Below, piece by piece: positions 34,380 through 41,436 of a stretch of 43,650 bases of DNA. The position numbers and the translations under genes were made by a program. Every line of letters starts with the position of its first letter. Within the stretch, counting starts at the first letter, position 1. This stretch comes from Clostridia bacterium. GTDB lineage: Bacteria; Bacillota; Clostridia; Christensenellales; SZUA-584. The notes under the pieces were generated by a model. It saw nothing but the letters and a program-made list of their open reading frames with translations. It ran no database searches and had not been told where the DNA came from. Location of the stretch: assembly GCA_003249555.1 (NCBI GenBank), contig QKIQ01000129.1, positions 1 to 43,650 of the forward strand, in the 5' to 3' direction.

Positions 34380-35315
34380 TCAGTCCCTCAATGCGCGGCC
34401 CGTGAGATTTAAGAACACCGTCTCAAGGCTTGCTTTTTTTGTATCGAAAGACAGCAAAGGGGCATTGCTTTTACCCACAAGCTCAAGCACGGCATGCGTC
34501 ACCTTATCGCCATCGTCTGCAACAATAAACACCATGTCGTCCTCTGCGCTTAGCTTCGAGACGCCTGTGAGCTTGGATATTTTTTCGCAGAGCGCTGCAT
34601 CGGGCTTTGCGAGCTTAAGCGTTAATTCACAGCCGCCGCCCAGCGAAGATGTGATCTCGTCTTTGGTGCCCGCGGCGATGATTTTTCCCGCATCCATGAT
34701 GCACACACGTTCACAAAGAATCTCGACCTCTTCCATGTAGTGGCTCGTATAAATGATGGTGGTGTCTTTGCTGGCCAGCGCTTTCACCGTATCCAGTATA
34801 TGATTTCGGGACTGCGGATCGATACCCACAGTGGGCTCGTCCATGATGATGAATTCCGGATTGTGCAGCAACGCTGCGCCGATGTTTAGCCGCCGCTGCA
34901 TGCCGCCCGAATACTTTTTGACACGGTCTTTGAGCCTCTCTTTGATGCCAATCACCTCAGAGACTTCGTGGATCCGCTTTTTCAGCAAGGCGCCAGAAAG
35001 GTCATATGCCCGTCCCCAAAACTGCAAATTCTCAAGACCGGAAAGATTCGGATAAAGCGCGATTTCCTGCGGAACAAGACCAAGGCTTTGCTGTATAGCC
35101 TTTGGGTTTTGCGAAATATCCTCCCCCCTGAAGCGAATAACACCGCTGTCCGGCGCGGTCAGCGTCGCGATCATCGAAATCGTTGTGGATTTGCCTGCGC
35201 CGTTTGGTCCCAAAAGCCCCAGAATATCACCCTTGTTTACACTGAAAGAAATATCGTCGACAGCTTTGATGTTTTTGAAGTATTTTTTTAAATTTTGAAT
35301 CTCGAGCAGCGCCAT
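34380..35315 (-). CDS. ABC transporter ATPase (DrrA/CcmA type)
   Basis: A 311-residue ATPase. Walker A GPNGAGKST, Q-loop in LGLVPQEIALYPNLSG, signature YSGGMQRRLNIGAALL, Walker B FIIMDEPTVGIDP and H-loop YTSHYMEEVE. The C-terminal 80 residues form the extra domain typical of drug-exporter ATPases (DrrA-like). The frame is open further upstream, but ATG 35315 (MALLEIQNLKKYF) has AAAGGAGG six bases before it and is chosen. It is the first gene of a five-gene operon with overlaps or gaps of four bases or less. A promoter-like pair (TTGCAA, 18 bases, TATTAT) and the palindrome TGATAGTATCA (35330-35340) lie upstream. Confidence 0.92.
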   Translation of the reverse strand: MALLEIQNLKKYFKNIKAVDDISFSVNKGDILGLLGPNGAGKSTTISMIATLTAPDSGVIRFRGEDISQNPKAIQQSLGLVPQEIALYPNLSGLENLQFWGRAYDLSGALLKKRIHEVSEVIGIKERLKDRVKKYSGGMQRRLNIGAALLHNPEFIIMDEPTVGIDPQSRNHILDTVKALASKDTTIIYTSHYMEEVEILCERVCIMDAGKIIAAGTKDEITSSLGGGCELTLKLAKPDAALCEKISKLTGVSKLSAEDDMVFIVADDGDKVTHAVLELVGKSNAPLLSFDTKKASLETVFLNLTGRALRD

Positions 35316-35329
35316 AAAGCCTCCTTTAT

Positions 35330-35340
35330 TGATAGTATCA
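35330..35340. promoter_or_regulatory. Short palindrome before the ABC-2 operon
   Basis: TGATA-G-TATCA lies 15 bases before the ATPase start, downstream of a putative minus-strand promoter. It may be an operator; short palindromes in A+T-rich DNA can also be chance. Confidence 0.3.
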
Positions 35341-35503
35341 TTGATTTCACCAGTATATCCCATAATATCACGCTCTGACCAACAGTTGCAAATTACAAAA
35401 ATTACAACGAGAGTATTTTTATTTTGCAGCAAACATTAATGTGAGAAACGTTTATTTTTGTCCGGCATAAATTATATAGAACCAAAAAAAAGGGTGACGT
35501 GGA

Positions 35504-36331
35504 TTGAACATTATTATTGGAATAGAAGACCAGGGTTTAGAGCTATCACCGCTCATTACAAACAGGACGCACGATGCGATGCGGCAAGGCTGTCTGGTCA
35601 GCATAAATGAAGTTGAGGGGTCAGACGGGCGTATTGCCAAGGTATGCCTGTCCGATTGTGAGCACTGTATTGAAAAAGAACACACGATGCTTTGCACAAT
35701 ACTCGCCGATATTATTGTGGAGAATCTTCAAATACGCCACATGGTGCGGCTTTTGAAGCAAGACTACTATTTTCTCTCGGAAAAGGAGCAGTGTGATATT
35801 CTCGTGCGGTCTTTAAAAAGGCTGTGGTACGGCACATCGGGACAAAAAAATGAAGTCGCAATGTGTAAAATCGATGTCAAGCAGCGCCTTAGCAATATGC
35901 TGGCGCAAAATGAAGCAGACACCGTTATGCTGGAAGGCTTTATGCGTTTTCGCATGAAAGACTATCTGGAAACTTGGGAAAAGGAACTCGCGCTGTGCGT
36001 TGAGGAATATATCAGGAAACGCGAATACGTAGAATTTGTTGAAATTCTACGGCTGTTTGTTAAAATTCGGATACCGCGAGTGCGTCAGGTTCACATCTGT
36101 GTAGACGGAAACGGTCAGTACATGCTGCTCGATGACCGTCTTTGTCTTTTAAAATGTCATTTTTCTGGGGATAGCATAGACAAAGACGACGCGCTATTAA
36201 GCGCGCTTGTGAACATGGCGCCGCTGTCCATCGTTGTTCATAATAAAGATCGTTTTTTTGATGCGCGCATCATAGAAACCATAAAGGATGTGTTCGGCCA
36301 GCGTGTGGAGTTCTCCGAAGACATGATATAA
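35504..36331 (+). CDS. ytxC: YtxC-like sporulation protein
   Basis: A 275-residue protein of the YtxC family, known as a putative sporulation protein. The diagnostic part is the middle: FMRFRMKDYLETWEKELALC, then VEEYIRKREYVEFVEILRLF and VKIRIPRVRQVHI. The start is TTG 35504 with AGGGTGACG upstream; there is no alternative ATG nearby. The sequence CATAAATTA with AC 16 bases upstream (about 35437-35473) fits a sporulation sigma E/K-type promoter, but this is weak. In Bacillus subtilis ytxC lies next to thrS; here six kilobases of other genes separate the two. The function is unknown beyond the link with sporulation. Confidence 0.82.
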   Translation: MNIIIGIEDQGLELSPLITNRTHDAMRQGCLVSINEVEGSDGRIAKVCLSDCEHCIEKEHTMLCTILADIIVENLQIRHMVRLLKQDYYFLSEKEQCDILVRSLKRLWYGTSGQKNEVAMCKIDVKQRLSNMLAQNEADTVMLEGFMRFRMKDYLETWEKELALCVEEYIRKREYVEFVEILRLFVKIRIPRVRQVHICVDGNGQYMLLDDRLCLLKCHFSGDSIDKDDALLSALVNMAPLSIVVHNKDRFFDARIIETIKDVFGQRVEFSEDMI

Positions 36332-36358
36332 GCTGCCCGCTTGCTGCGAGCAGCTTAT
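36328..36358. terminator. Bidirectional terminator between ytxC and the chemoreceptor gene
   Basis: ATAAGCTGC and GCAGCTTAT form a nine-pair stem with extra GC pairing inside (CCGC...), followed by TCTTATT on the plus strand. It overlaps the ytxC stop. Confidence 0.75.
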
Positions 36359-36380
36359 TCTTATTGCAAAATAAATTAAA

Positions 36381-38063
36381 TCACAAAGTAAATTGATCCA
36401 CCATGTCGTTCAATGAAGAGGCTTGGCTTAACAATTCTTCGCTTACCGCGGCAACCTCCTGTGCCGAAGCGGAGTTGTGCTGCACCATTTGAGACATTTG
36501 CTCTATCCCTTCGTTCACCTGTACAATACTTGTGGCCTGGCTGCCGCTTGAAGCGGCAATTTCCCCAACCAATTCCGCCGCTTTTCCAACCGTTGACATT
36601 ATGCGTTCCAACGCTTTTGAGGTGTCATCCACCAATGATGACCCCGCTTGTGTCTTTTCAATGGATTGCGCAATCTTTGCAACCGTCTGATTTGCGGCTT
36701 CGGCGCTTCTGTTCGCCAAATTCCGAACCTCTTCCGCCACCACTGCAAAGCCTTTTCCATGCACGCCCGCTCTGGCTGCTTCCACAGCCGCATTAAGCGC
36801 CAAAATGTTTGTCTGGAAGGAAATTTCCTCTATCGTTTTTACGATGCTTTTTATATCGCCGGATGCTTCGTTGATTTCATCCATGGCTTGTTTTAAGTTC
36901 TTCATCTTTTCATTTCCGCTTGTCGCCTCTTTTTTCGCCGCTGTCGTCAGCTCATTTGCCGCAGACGCGTGGGCGGCGCTGTGTTTCGTTTGGTCGGCAA
37001 TGCTCGCAATGGAGGCAGTAAGCTGCTCAATGGAACCGGCTTGCTGCACAGCGCTCTGCGAAGCGGATTGATTCGCGTCGGTCACCTGCCGGGCGCCCGA
37101 TTTTACCTGTTCAGCCGCTGCGTTGATATTGCCCATGATGCCGTTCAGCGACATCACAATGTGATTGATAGATTCTTTGAGCTCAACAAAATCGCCTTTG
37201 TATTCCGAGTGAATACTATCGCGCAAATCACCTTTTGAAATCCCTGCCAGCACGCTTGAGATTTCGAGTATATATCCTTTTATTGTATTGACGCTTATAA
37301 AGAGATTATCAGCAATATCCTGAAACAATTCATATGCATCTTTCATGTCCTCGTCAGGATAATCCACCTCAAGATCGCAGACCAGTTCACCCTCAGACAA
37401 ACGTTTCAGACTGGACAAAAGCTTTTCACCCTCGTTTTTCTGATATGCCATCAATTTCTTATCCGTTTCTCCGGCTTGCTGAATCTTCTGCAAGAGGTTG
37501 TTTGCTTCCGTATTGCTTTTTGTTGCCGTTTCAATAATTTTGCCGCCCCATTTTGTAAGGAAATACAAAACCAGAATTTGCCCGTTCAGTATGATGAAAA
37601 CCGAAATAAAGAAAGCAAATCCCGTATCCTTTCCCAAGAAATTCTCAGCTGCAATGGCATATAAAGCGACATATAACGCATCGATAATCCCGCCGTATAC
37701 AAGCAAAAGCTTTTTATCAAAATACAATGCAATGAGCGCAGTTGTGGCACATAGCATATAGTGTCTGTCGATCTGAAAAGGATACCTCAATATTGTAAAA
37801 CATACTGCCACCACAGGGATTATGCCAAACAAAAGTGATTTAACAAAGCGATTAAATTTCAAACGGTAGATAAGGAAAGTGACAGCAATAACAGGCAAAA
37901 CACACAGCAGGATTGTCAACTCGTTCACCGTTTTTTTCATAAAAGACTGCGCAATTACAATGACAGCGATGATGCAAATGATGATAAAGTTTATTTTATC
38001 TACTTTTTTCAAATCATATTTAAATGACTCTTTCTCCGTCGATTGTCCATTTAATAATTTCAT
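36381..38063 (-). CDS. Methyl-accepting chemotaxis protein
   Basis: A 560-residue chemoreceptor. Residues about 20-185 hold six membrane helices with only short loops, so it lacks a large extracytoplasmic sensor domain. A HAMP-like region follows (about 215-310), then the signalling domain. The highly conserved hairpin tip is [20 protein letters not shown] followed by [18 protein letters not shown]. It signals to CheA/CheW, which are not in this window. The start at ATG 38063 has AAGGGGG upstream. A sigma-D-like promoter is visible 24-51 bases before the start. Ligand unknown; a membrane-embedded sensor may respond to membrane state or hydrophobic molecules. Confidence 0.93.
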   Translation of the reverse strand: MKLLNGQSTEKESFKYDLKKVDKINFIIICIIAVIVIAQSFMKKTVNELTILLCVLPVIAVTFLIYRLKFNRFVKSLLFGIIPVVAVCFTILRYPFQIDRHYMLCATTALIALYFDKKLLLVYGGIIDALYVALYAIAAENFLGKDTGFAFFISVFIILNGQILVLYFLTKWGGKIIETATKSNTEANNLLQKIQQAGETDKKLMAYQKNEGEKLLSSLKRLSEGELVCDLEVDYPDEDMKDAYELFQDIADNLFISVNTIKGYILEISSVLAGISKGDLRDSIHSEYKGDFVELKESINHIVMSLNGIMGNINAAAEQVKSGARQVTDANQSASQSAVQQAGSIEQLTASIASIADQTKHSAAHASAANELTTAAKKEATSGNEKMKNLKQAMDEINEASGDIKSIVKTIEEISFQTNILALNAAVEAARAGVHGKGFAVVAEEVRNLANRSAEAANQTVAKIAQSIEKTQAGSSLVDDTSKALERIMSTVGKAAELVGEIAASSGSQATSIVQVNEGIEQMSQMVQHNSASAQEVAAVSEELLSQASSLNDMVDQFTL

Positions 38064-38086
38064 ATAAACAAACCCCCTTTTTTTAT

Positions 38087-38114
38087 TTATCGTCAAAAAC
38101 ACGCAGTTTGTTTA
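38087..38114 (-). promoter_or_regulatory. Sigma-D (FliA)-like promoter of the chemoreceptor
   Basis: Minus strand TAAA (38114-38111), 16-base spacer, GACGATAA (38094-38087). The flagellar sigma consensus is TAAA-N15-GCCGATAT; six of eight -10 positions match. This places the gene with motility regulation. Confidence 0.6.
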
Positions 38115-38286
38115 GCATCAAAAACCAAATAGATTTAATATTCTTTTATTTATATCAATACTTTAGAACTTTTTCGTCATAATGCATTTCGTGCGTACAC
38201 GCTTTTTTATCCCATATTTCACTCTTCCCTTTATCATTTATCCTTCATGGTGTAAACTGACTGTAATCACATACACGGAGTATATT

Positions 38287-39072
38287 ATGGTTATTGATTT
38301 TCACACACACTGCTTTGCCGACGCACTTGCGCCCTCAGCGATAGACAACCTCCAAAAGAAAGCAAACATGACAGCGGTACACGACGGTACGCTAGGCGGC
38401 CTAAAGGCATATATGGCTGCGTGCGGCGTGGATCAATGCGTGATTCAGCCTGTCGCGACAAAGCCGTCGCAAATAAGCGCTATTAACAAATGGGCGCATG
38501 AAAACATGAACAATCAAGCGATTTTTTTTGGTGCGCTGCACCCAGACGATCCCTATTTTGTATCTACAGCGAAAAAGCTAAAAGAGACTGGCTTTAAAGG
38601 TGCGAAGCTGCATCCGGATTACCAGCGTTTTTTTGCCGACGAATCGCGCATGATGCCACTCTATGAAGCGCTGCGGGATCTGGGACTCGTGGTGGTATTG
38701 CATGCCGGCGTGGATATTGGACTTCCAGCACCCGTGCATTGCACACCGATAATGCTAAAACGCATCATAGAGAACATACCCGGGCTTAAGCTTGTCGCAG
38801 CGCATATGGGCAGTCATGCACTCTGGCGGGATGTGGAAGATGTGCTGCTGGGTTTGCCGCTTTACATCGACACATCGTATTCTTGTTATGCGCTGCAAAA
38901 TGCGGATATGTCTCGCATGATATGTAAACACGGCGCGCAAAATGTTCTTTTCGGTACAGATTCACCGTGGATGCGCGCCGACGACGAGATGAGAAACATC
39001 ATGGATCTTGATCTGGCTTTGGAGGACAAAGAGGCAATACTTTTTAGAAACGCACAGCTTCTGTTAAAGTAA
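38287..39072 (+). CDS. Metal-dependent amidohydrolase family protein, second copy
   Basis: A 261-residue TIM-barrel protein, MVIDFHTHCF with ligands His6 and His8, GFKGAKLHPDYQRF with the carboxylated-Lys/His region, VVLHAGVDIG, LVAAHMGSHALW, and VLFGTDSPW with the catalytic Asp. It shares motif order with the amidohydrolase at 7820-8620, so the genome carries at least two members. GGAG seven bases before ATG 38287 sets the start; the frame is open upstream but encodes an unlike hydrophobic stretch. It stands alone between chemoreceptor and mazF. Substrate unknown. Confidence 0.85.
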   Translation: MVIDFHTHCFADALAPSAIDNLQKKANMTAVHDGTLGGLKAYMAACGVDQCVIQPVATKPSQISAINKWAHENMNNQAIFFGALHPDDPYFVSTAKKLKETGFKGAKLHPDYQRFFADESRMMPLYEALRDLGLVVVLHAGVDIGLPAPVHCTPIMLKRIIENIPGLKLVAAHMGSHALWRDVEDVLLGLPLYIDTSYSCYALQNADMSRMICKHGAQNVLFGTDSPWMRADDEMRNIMDLDLALEDKEAILFRNAQLLLK

Positions 39073-39076
39073 CCAG

Positions 39077-39115
39077 TGTGATTTCACAATATTATTGAAA
39101 TAATGGCGTTAACGC
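39077..39115. promoter_or_regulatory. Palindromes upstream of mazF
   Basis: TGTGA-TT-TCACA (39077-39088), ATTAT-TGAA-ATAAT (39091-39104) and GCGTTAACGC (39106-39115) lie in a row in the 150-base gap before mazF. They could be regulator sites or the end of the preceding transcript. No antitoxin frame is present in this gap. Confidence 0.4.
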
Positions 39116-39222
39116 ATAGGTGATTTTTTTGTGCATTTTTTTACCCGAATAACCGCTAACACAATGCCACCCCTGCTCATATGATATAAAGGGAAACCAA
39201 AACAGCATACGCGGGGTGGAAT

Positions 39223-39582
39223 ATGATAGAGCGAGGGGATATTTTTTACGCGGATTTAAACCCCGTTACCGGATCCGAGCAAGGTGGCATACGCCCAGTG
39301 CTTGTGATACAAAACGACACCGGCAACCGGTTCAGCCCAACGGTGATCGTGGCAGCCATTACGTCCAATCTTGGCAAAGCACGCCTTCCCACGCATATCA
39401 TCATCGACGAAGATGTGCTCACTGAAAAAAGCGTGGTCCTGCTTGAACAAATCAGGACAATTGACAAGACGCGGCTGATAAAAAAACTGGGGCGGCTTAG
39501 CGAAAAGGATATGCTTCGCATTGACGAAGCCATTTCCATTAGTATGGGGTTTGATAAAACAAGGCAAAACGACGAAAACTAA
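39223..39582 (+). CDS. mazF: MazF/PemK-type mRNA endoribonuclease toxin
   Basis: A 119-residue ribosome-independent endoribonuclease of the MazF/NdoA type. It begins [20 protein letters not shown], then [12 protein letters not shown] with catalytic Arg24 and [10 protein letters not shown] with Thr47, followed by [15 protein letters not shown]. Full length and intact active site. GGGGTGG precedes ATG 39223. A MazE/NdoAI antitoxin normally lies directly upstream and overlaps; here the upstream gene is an amidohydrolase 150 bases away, and YitT follows. The antitoxin must be elsewhere, or absent. Confidence 0.92.
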   Translation: MIERGDIFYADLNPVTGSEQGGIRPVLVIQNDTGNRFSPTVIVAAITSNLGKARLPTHIIIDEDVLTEKSVVLLEQIRTIDKTRLIKKLGRLSEKDMLRIDEAISISMGFDKTRQNDEN

Positions 39583-39610
39583 AGCGGAGGATTTTTTCTT
39601 CCGCTTTTTA
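39581..39610 (+). terminator. Rho-independent terminator of mazF
   Basis: AAAGCGGAGGA and TCTTCCGCTTT form an 11-pair stem with a short T-loop, followed by TTTA. It starts within the mazF stop codon. Confidence 0.85.
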
Positions 39611-39645
39611 TATCAAGATATAATTATTGGACAATGGGAGGCGCG

Positions 39646-40467
39646 ATGAACGGGCGCGTGAAGGATTACATATGGATCACAGTGGGAAGTGTTATCGCCG
39701 TGGCGGGACTCAATCTTTTTCTTGTACCCAACAAAATTGCCGCAGGCGGCGTCAGCGGTATTGCGACCATACTCTATCATGCTTTCCATTTCCCGCTCGG
39801 CATTTCGATTGCCGCTCTCAATGTCCCGTTGTTCATATTCGGTTATAAATTCGTCGGTAGGAGCTTTGCAATCCGTACCCTTTACGCCCTTATCCTCTAT
39901 TCTCTGCTTGCTGAGCTTATCCCCGTGCCAAAGTCTCAGGATATGTTTTTGGGCTGTGTATACGGCGGCGTCCTGGTGGGCGCGGGTGTGGGGCTTGTGG
40001 TGCGCGCGGGAGGCAGCACAGGCGGCACCGATATGGCTGCAAAAATGCTGAGCGCCCGTTTTAGACACATAGGCATCGGCACATTCGTCTTTGCCATCGA
40101 TTTCGTTGTTATCGCGGCTGCCGGATTTATATTTGAACCACAAGCCGCGCTTTATGCCATAGCAGCGCTATACATCACCACAAAACTCATCGACGTCATG
40201 ACAGTGGGACTAGCCGTGGCCAAAGCGTTTTATATTATTTCCGACAAAAACGAGGAAATTGCCGCAGCCATTATCGAAAAATTGAGCCGCGGCGTTACGG
40301 CGCTCACAGCCAAAGGCGTATACAGCGGCAAGCAAAAAGAGGTTCTGCTTTGTGTGCTTCGTTGGCATACGGAGGGCACAAAGCTAAAGCGTATTGTCCA
40401 GAGTATCGATGAAAATGCGTTTGTGATTGTGGCGGACGTAAAAGAAGTTATGGGGGAAGGGTTTTAG
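39646..40467 (+). CDS. YitT-family membrane protein (DUF161 plus DUF2179)
   Basis: A 273-residue protein with five to six membrane helices. The first is ITVGSVIAVAGLNLFLVPNKIAAGGVSG, shown here only by its motif NLFLVPNKIAAGGVSGIATI. A conserved GGSTGGTDMAAKML is near residue 125. The C-terminal cytosolic DUF2179 domain has AIIEKLSRGVTALTAKGVYS and ends in the DENAFVIVADVKEVMGEGF region. The family is widespread in Bacillota; its transport role is unproven. GGGAGG four bases before ATG 39646 sets the start; ATG 39634 adds four residues. It is transcribed separately from mazF, which has its own terminator. Confidence 0.88.
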   Translation: MNGRVKDYIWITVGSVIAVAGLNLFLVPNKIAAGGVSGIATILYHAFHFPLGISIAALNVPLFIFGYKFVGRSFAIRTLYALILYSLLAELIPVPKSQDMFLGCVYGGVLVGAGVGLVVRAGGSTGGTDMAAKMLSARFRHIGIGTFVFAIDFVVIAAAGFIFEPQAALYAIAALYITTKLIDVMTVGLAVAKAFYIISDKNEEIAAAIIEKLSRGVTALTAKGVYSGKQKEVLLCVLRWHTEGTKLKRIVQSIDENAFVIVADVKEVMGEGF

Positions 40468-40589
40468 GGAAGAAAAACTTTTGTTAATGTCCCGTGAACT
40501 GTTGTTTTTGTCTTTATTTTGGTGGTATTATTTAAATAAATAAGAAACAATACAATTTGTTTAGGACAGAGAGGAGCGTTTGTCCGGAT

Positions 40590-41147
40590 ATGATGAGCGT
40601 GCATAAAACCATGCCCTGGTGGTTTATTATTGTGACAGGGGTTATCATACTGGCAGTAGGCATTTATCTTCTTGTTTCACCAGTCAGCGGCCTTGGCGTG
40701 CTGACTTTACTGCTGGGTATCGGCGTGCTGATTTACAGCATATACAATTTTTACAAAGCGATTAAATACAAGGAAGACAACCGGCTCTTTGTCCCGTTTC
40801 TTGTGCATGCGCTGCTCGACATCGTTCTTTTCGTGCTCTTGCTTGTCATACGCAATTCTCCCGCACTGCTCGGTATCATACTGGCCAGCTGGTTCATCGT
40901 TTTTGGCGTTTTTGGCATGATTCATGCGCGGCAGGACGGCGGCAGCAAGCACAAAGCACGCATCAGTGCGCTGCTCACGCTTATCGGCGTGGTGCTGATA
41001 CTGCTTCCGTTTTTACTGGGTATCGACCATGTGATTTTCCTCGGCATTGTCTCGATATTGATCGGCGTGGTAAGAACCACTCAAGGGATTATATATAAAG
41101 TGCAGCGGGATGAGCGCACATCAGGCGGGCGGTCGAATCTGATATAA
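40590..41147 (+). CDS. DUF308/HdeD-like membrane protein
   Basis: A 185-residue membrane protein with six predicted helices arranged as three similar pairs, for example GVIILAVGIYLLVSPVSGLG, ASWFIVFGVFGMIHA and FLGIVSILIGVVRTTQGII. This is the DUF308/HdeD pattern of short repeated membrane hairpins. The start is uncertain: ATG 40590 or 40593 follow GAGAGGAG at a long distance (about 14 bases); TTG 40557 is a possible longer start. HdeD of E. coli protects against acid, but the function in Bacillota is unknown. It ends 2 bases before the thrS promoter. Confidence 0.75.
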   Translation: MMSVHKTMPWWFIIVTGVIILAVGIYLLVSPVSGLGVLTLLLGIGVLIYSIYNFYKAIKYKEDNRLFVPFLVHALLDIVLFVLLLVIRNSPALLGIILASWFIVFGVFGMIHARQDGGSKHKARISALLTLIGVVLILLPFLLGIDHVIFLGIVSILIGVVRTTQGIIYKVQRDERTSGGRSNLI

Positions 41148-41149
41148 GA

Positions 41150-41178
41150 TTGACATATTCAAATTGCTGGCATATAAT
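41150..41178 (+). promoter_or_regulatory. Consensus sigma-A promoter of thrS
   Basis: TTGACA (41150-41155), 17-base spacer, TATAAT (41173-41178), both exact. It feeds the T-box leader. Confidence 0.88.
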
Positions 41179-41185
41179 GTGCCTG

Positions 41186-41412
41186 TAAACGGATAAGGAC
41201 AAGTAATCTTTATACATGTATGCGCAGTTTCAGAGACGTGCACACCATTGGCTGCAAGTGTGCCGTGCGTCGCAAAAGATGAAACCACCTAATCGACAGA
41301 CGGGTTGGCCTCCATATCGGCCAAACAAAGCGCCATTAATCTATGGAAGATGGGTGGAACCGCGGTTTTGAGAATCGTCCCATGTGCATGAGCATTGCAC
41401 ATGGGTTTTTTA
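41186..41412 (+). ncRNA. T-box riboswitch leader of thrS
   Basis: A leader of about 225 bases. It carries stem I sequence (CAGAGACGTGCACACC through GCAAGTGTGCCGTGCG), the T-box GGGTGGAACCGCGG (41352-41365), and a terminator with a perfect ten-pair stem CCCATGTGCA/TGCACATGGG (41379-41388 and 41396-41405) and T-tract. The UGGA bulge fits a discriminator base U, as in several tRNA-Thr. An ACC triplet occurs at 41285-41287 (GAAACCACC), a candidate threonine specifier that I could not place in a folded stem I. Confidence 0.92.
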
Positions 41413-41436
41413 TTTTATGAGATGAGAGGATTTGAA

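Noticed and set aside
41395-41436. Upstream extension of thrS
   Set aside because: It lies in the terminator arm of the T-box leader; AGAGGA before 41437 sets the real start.
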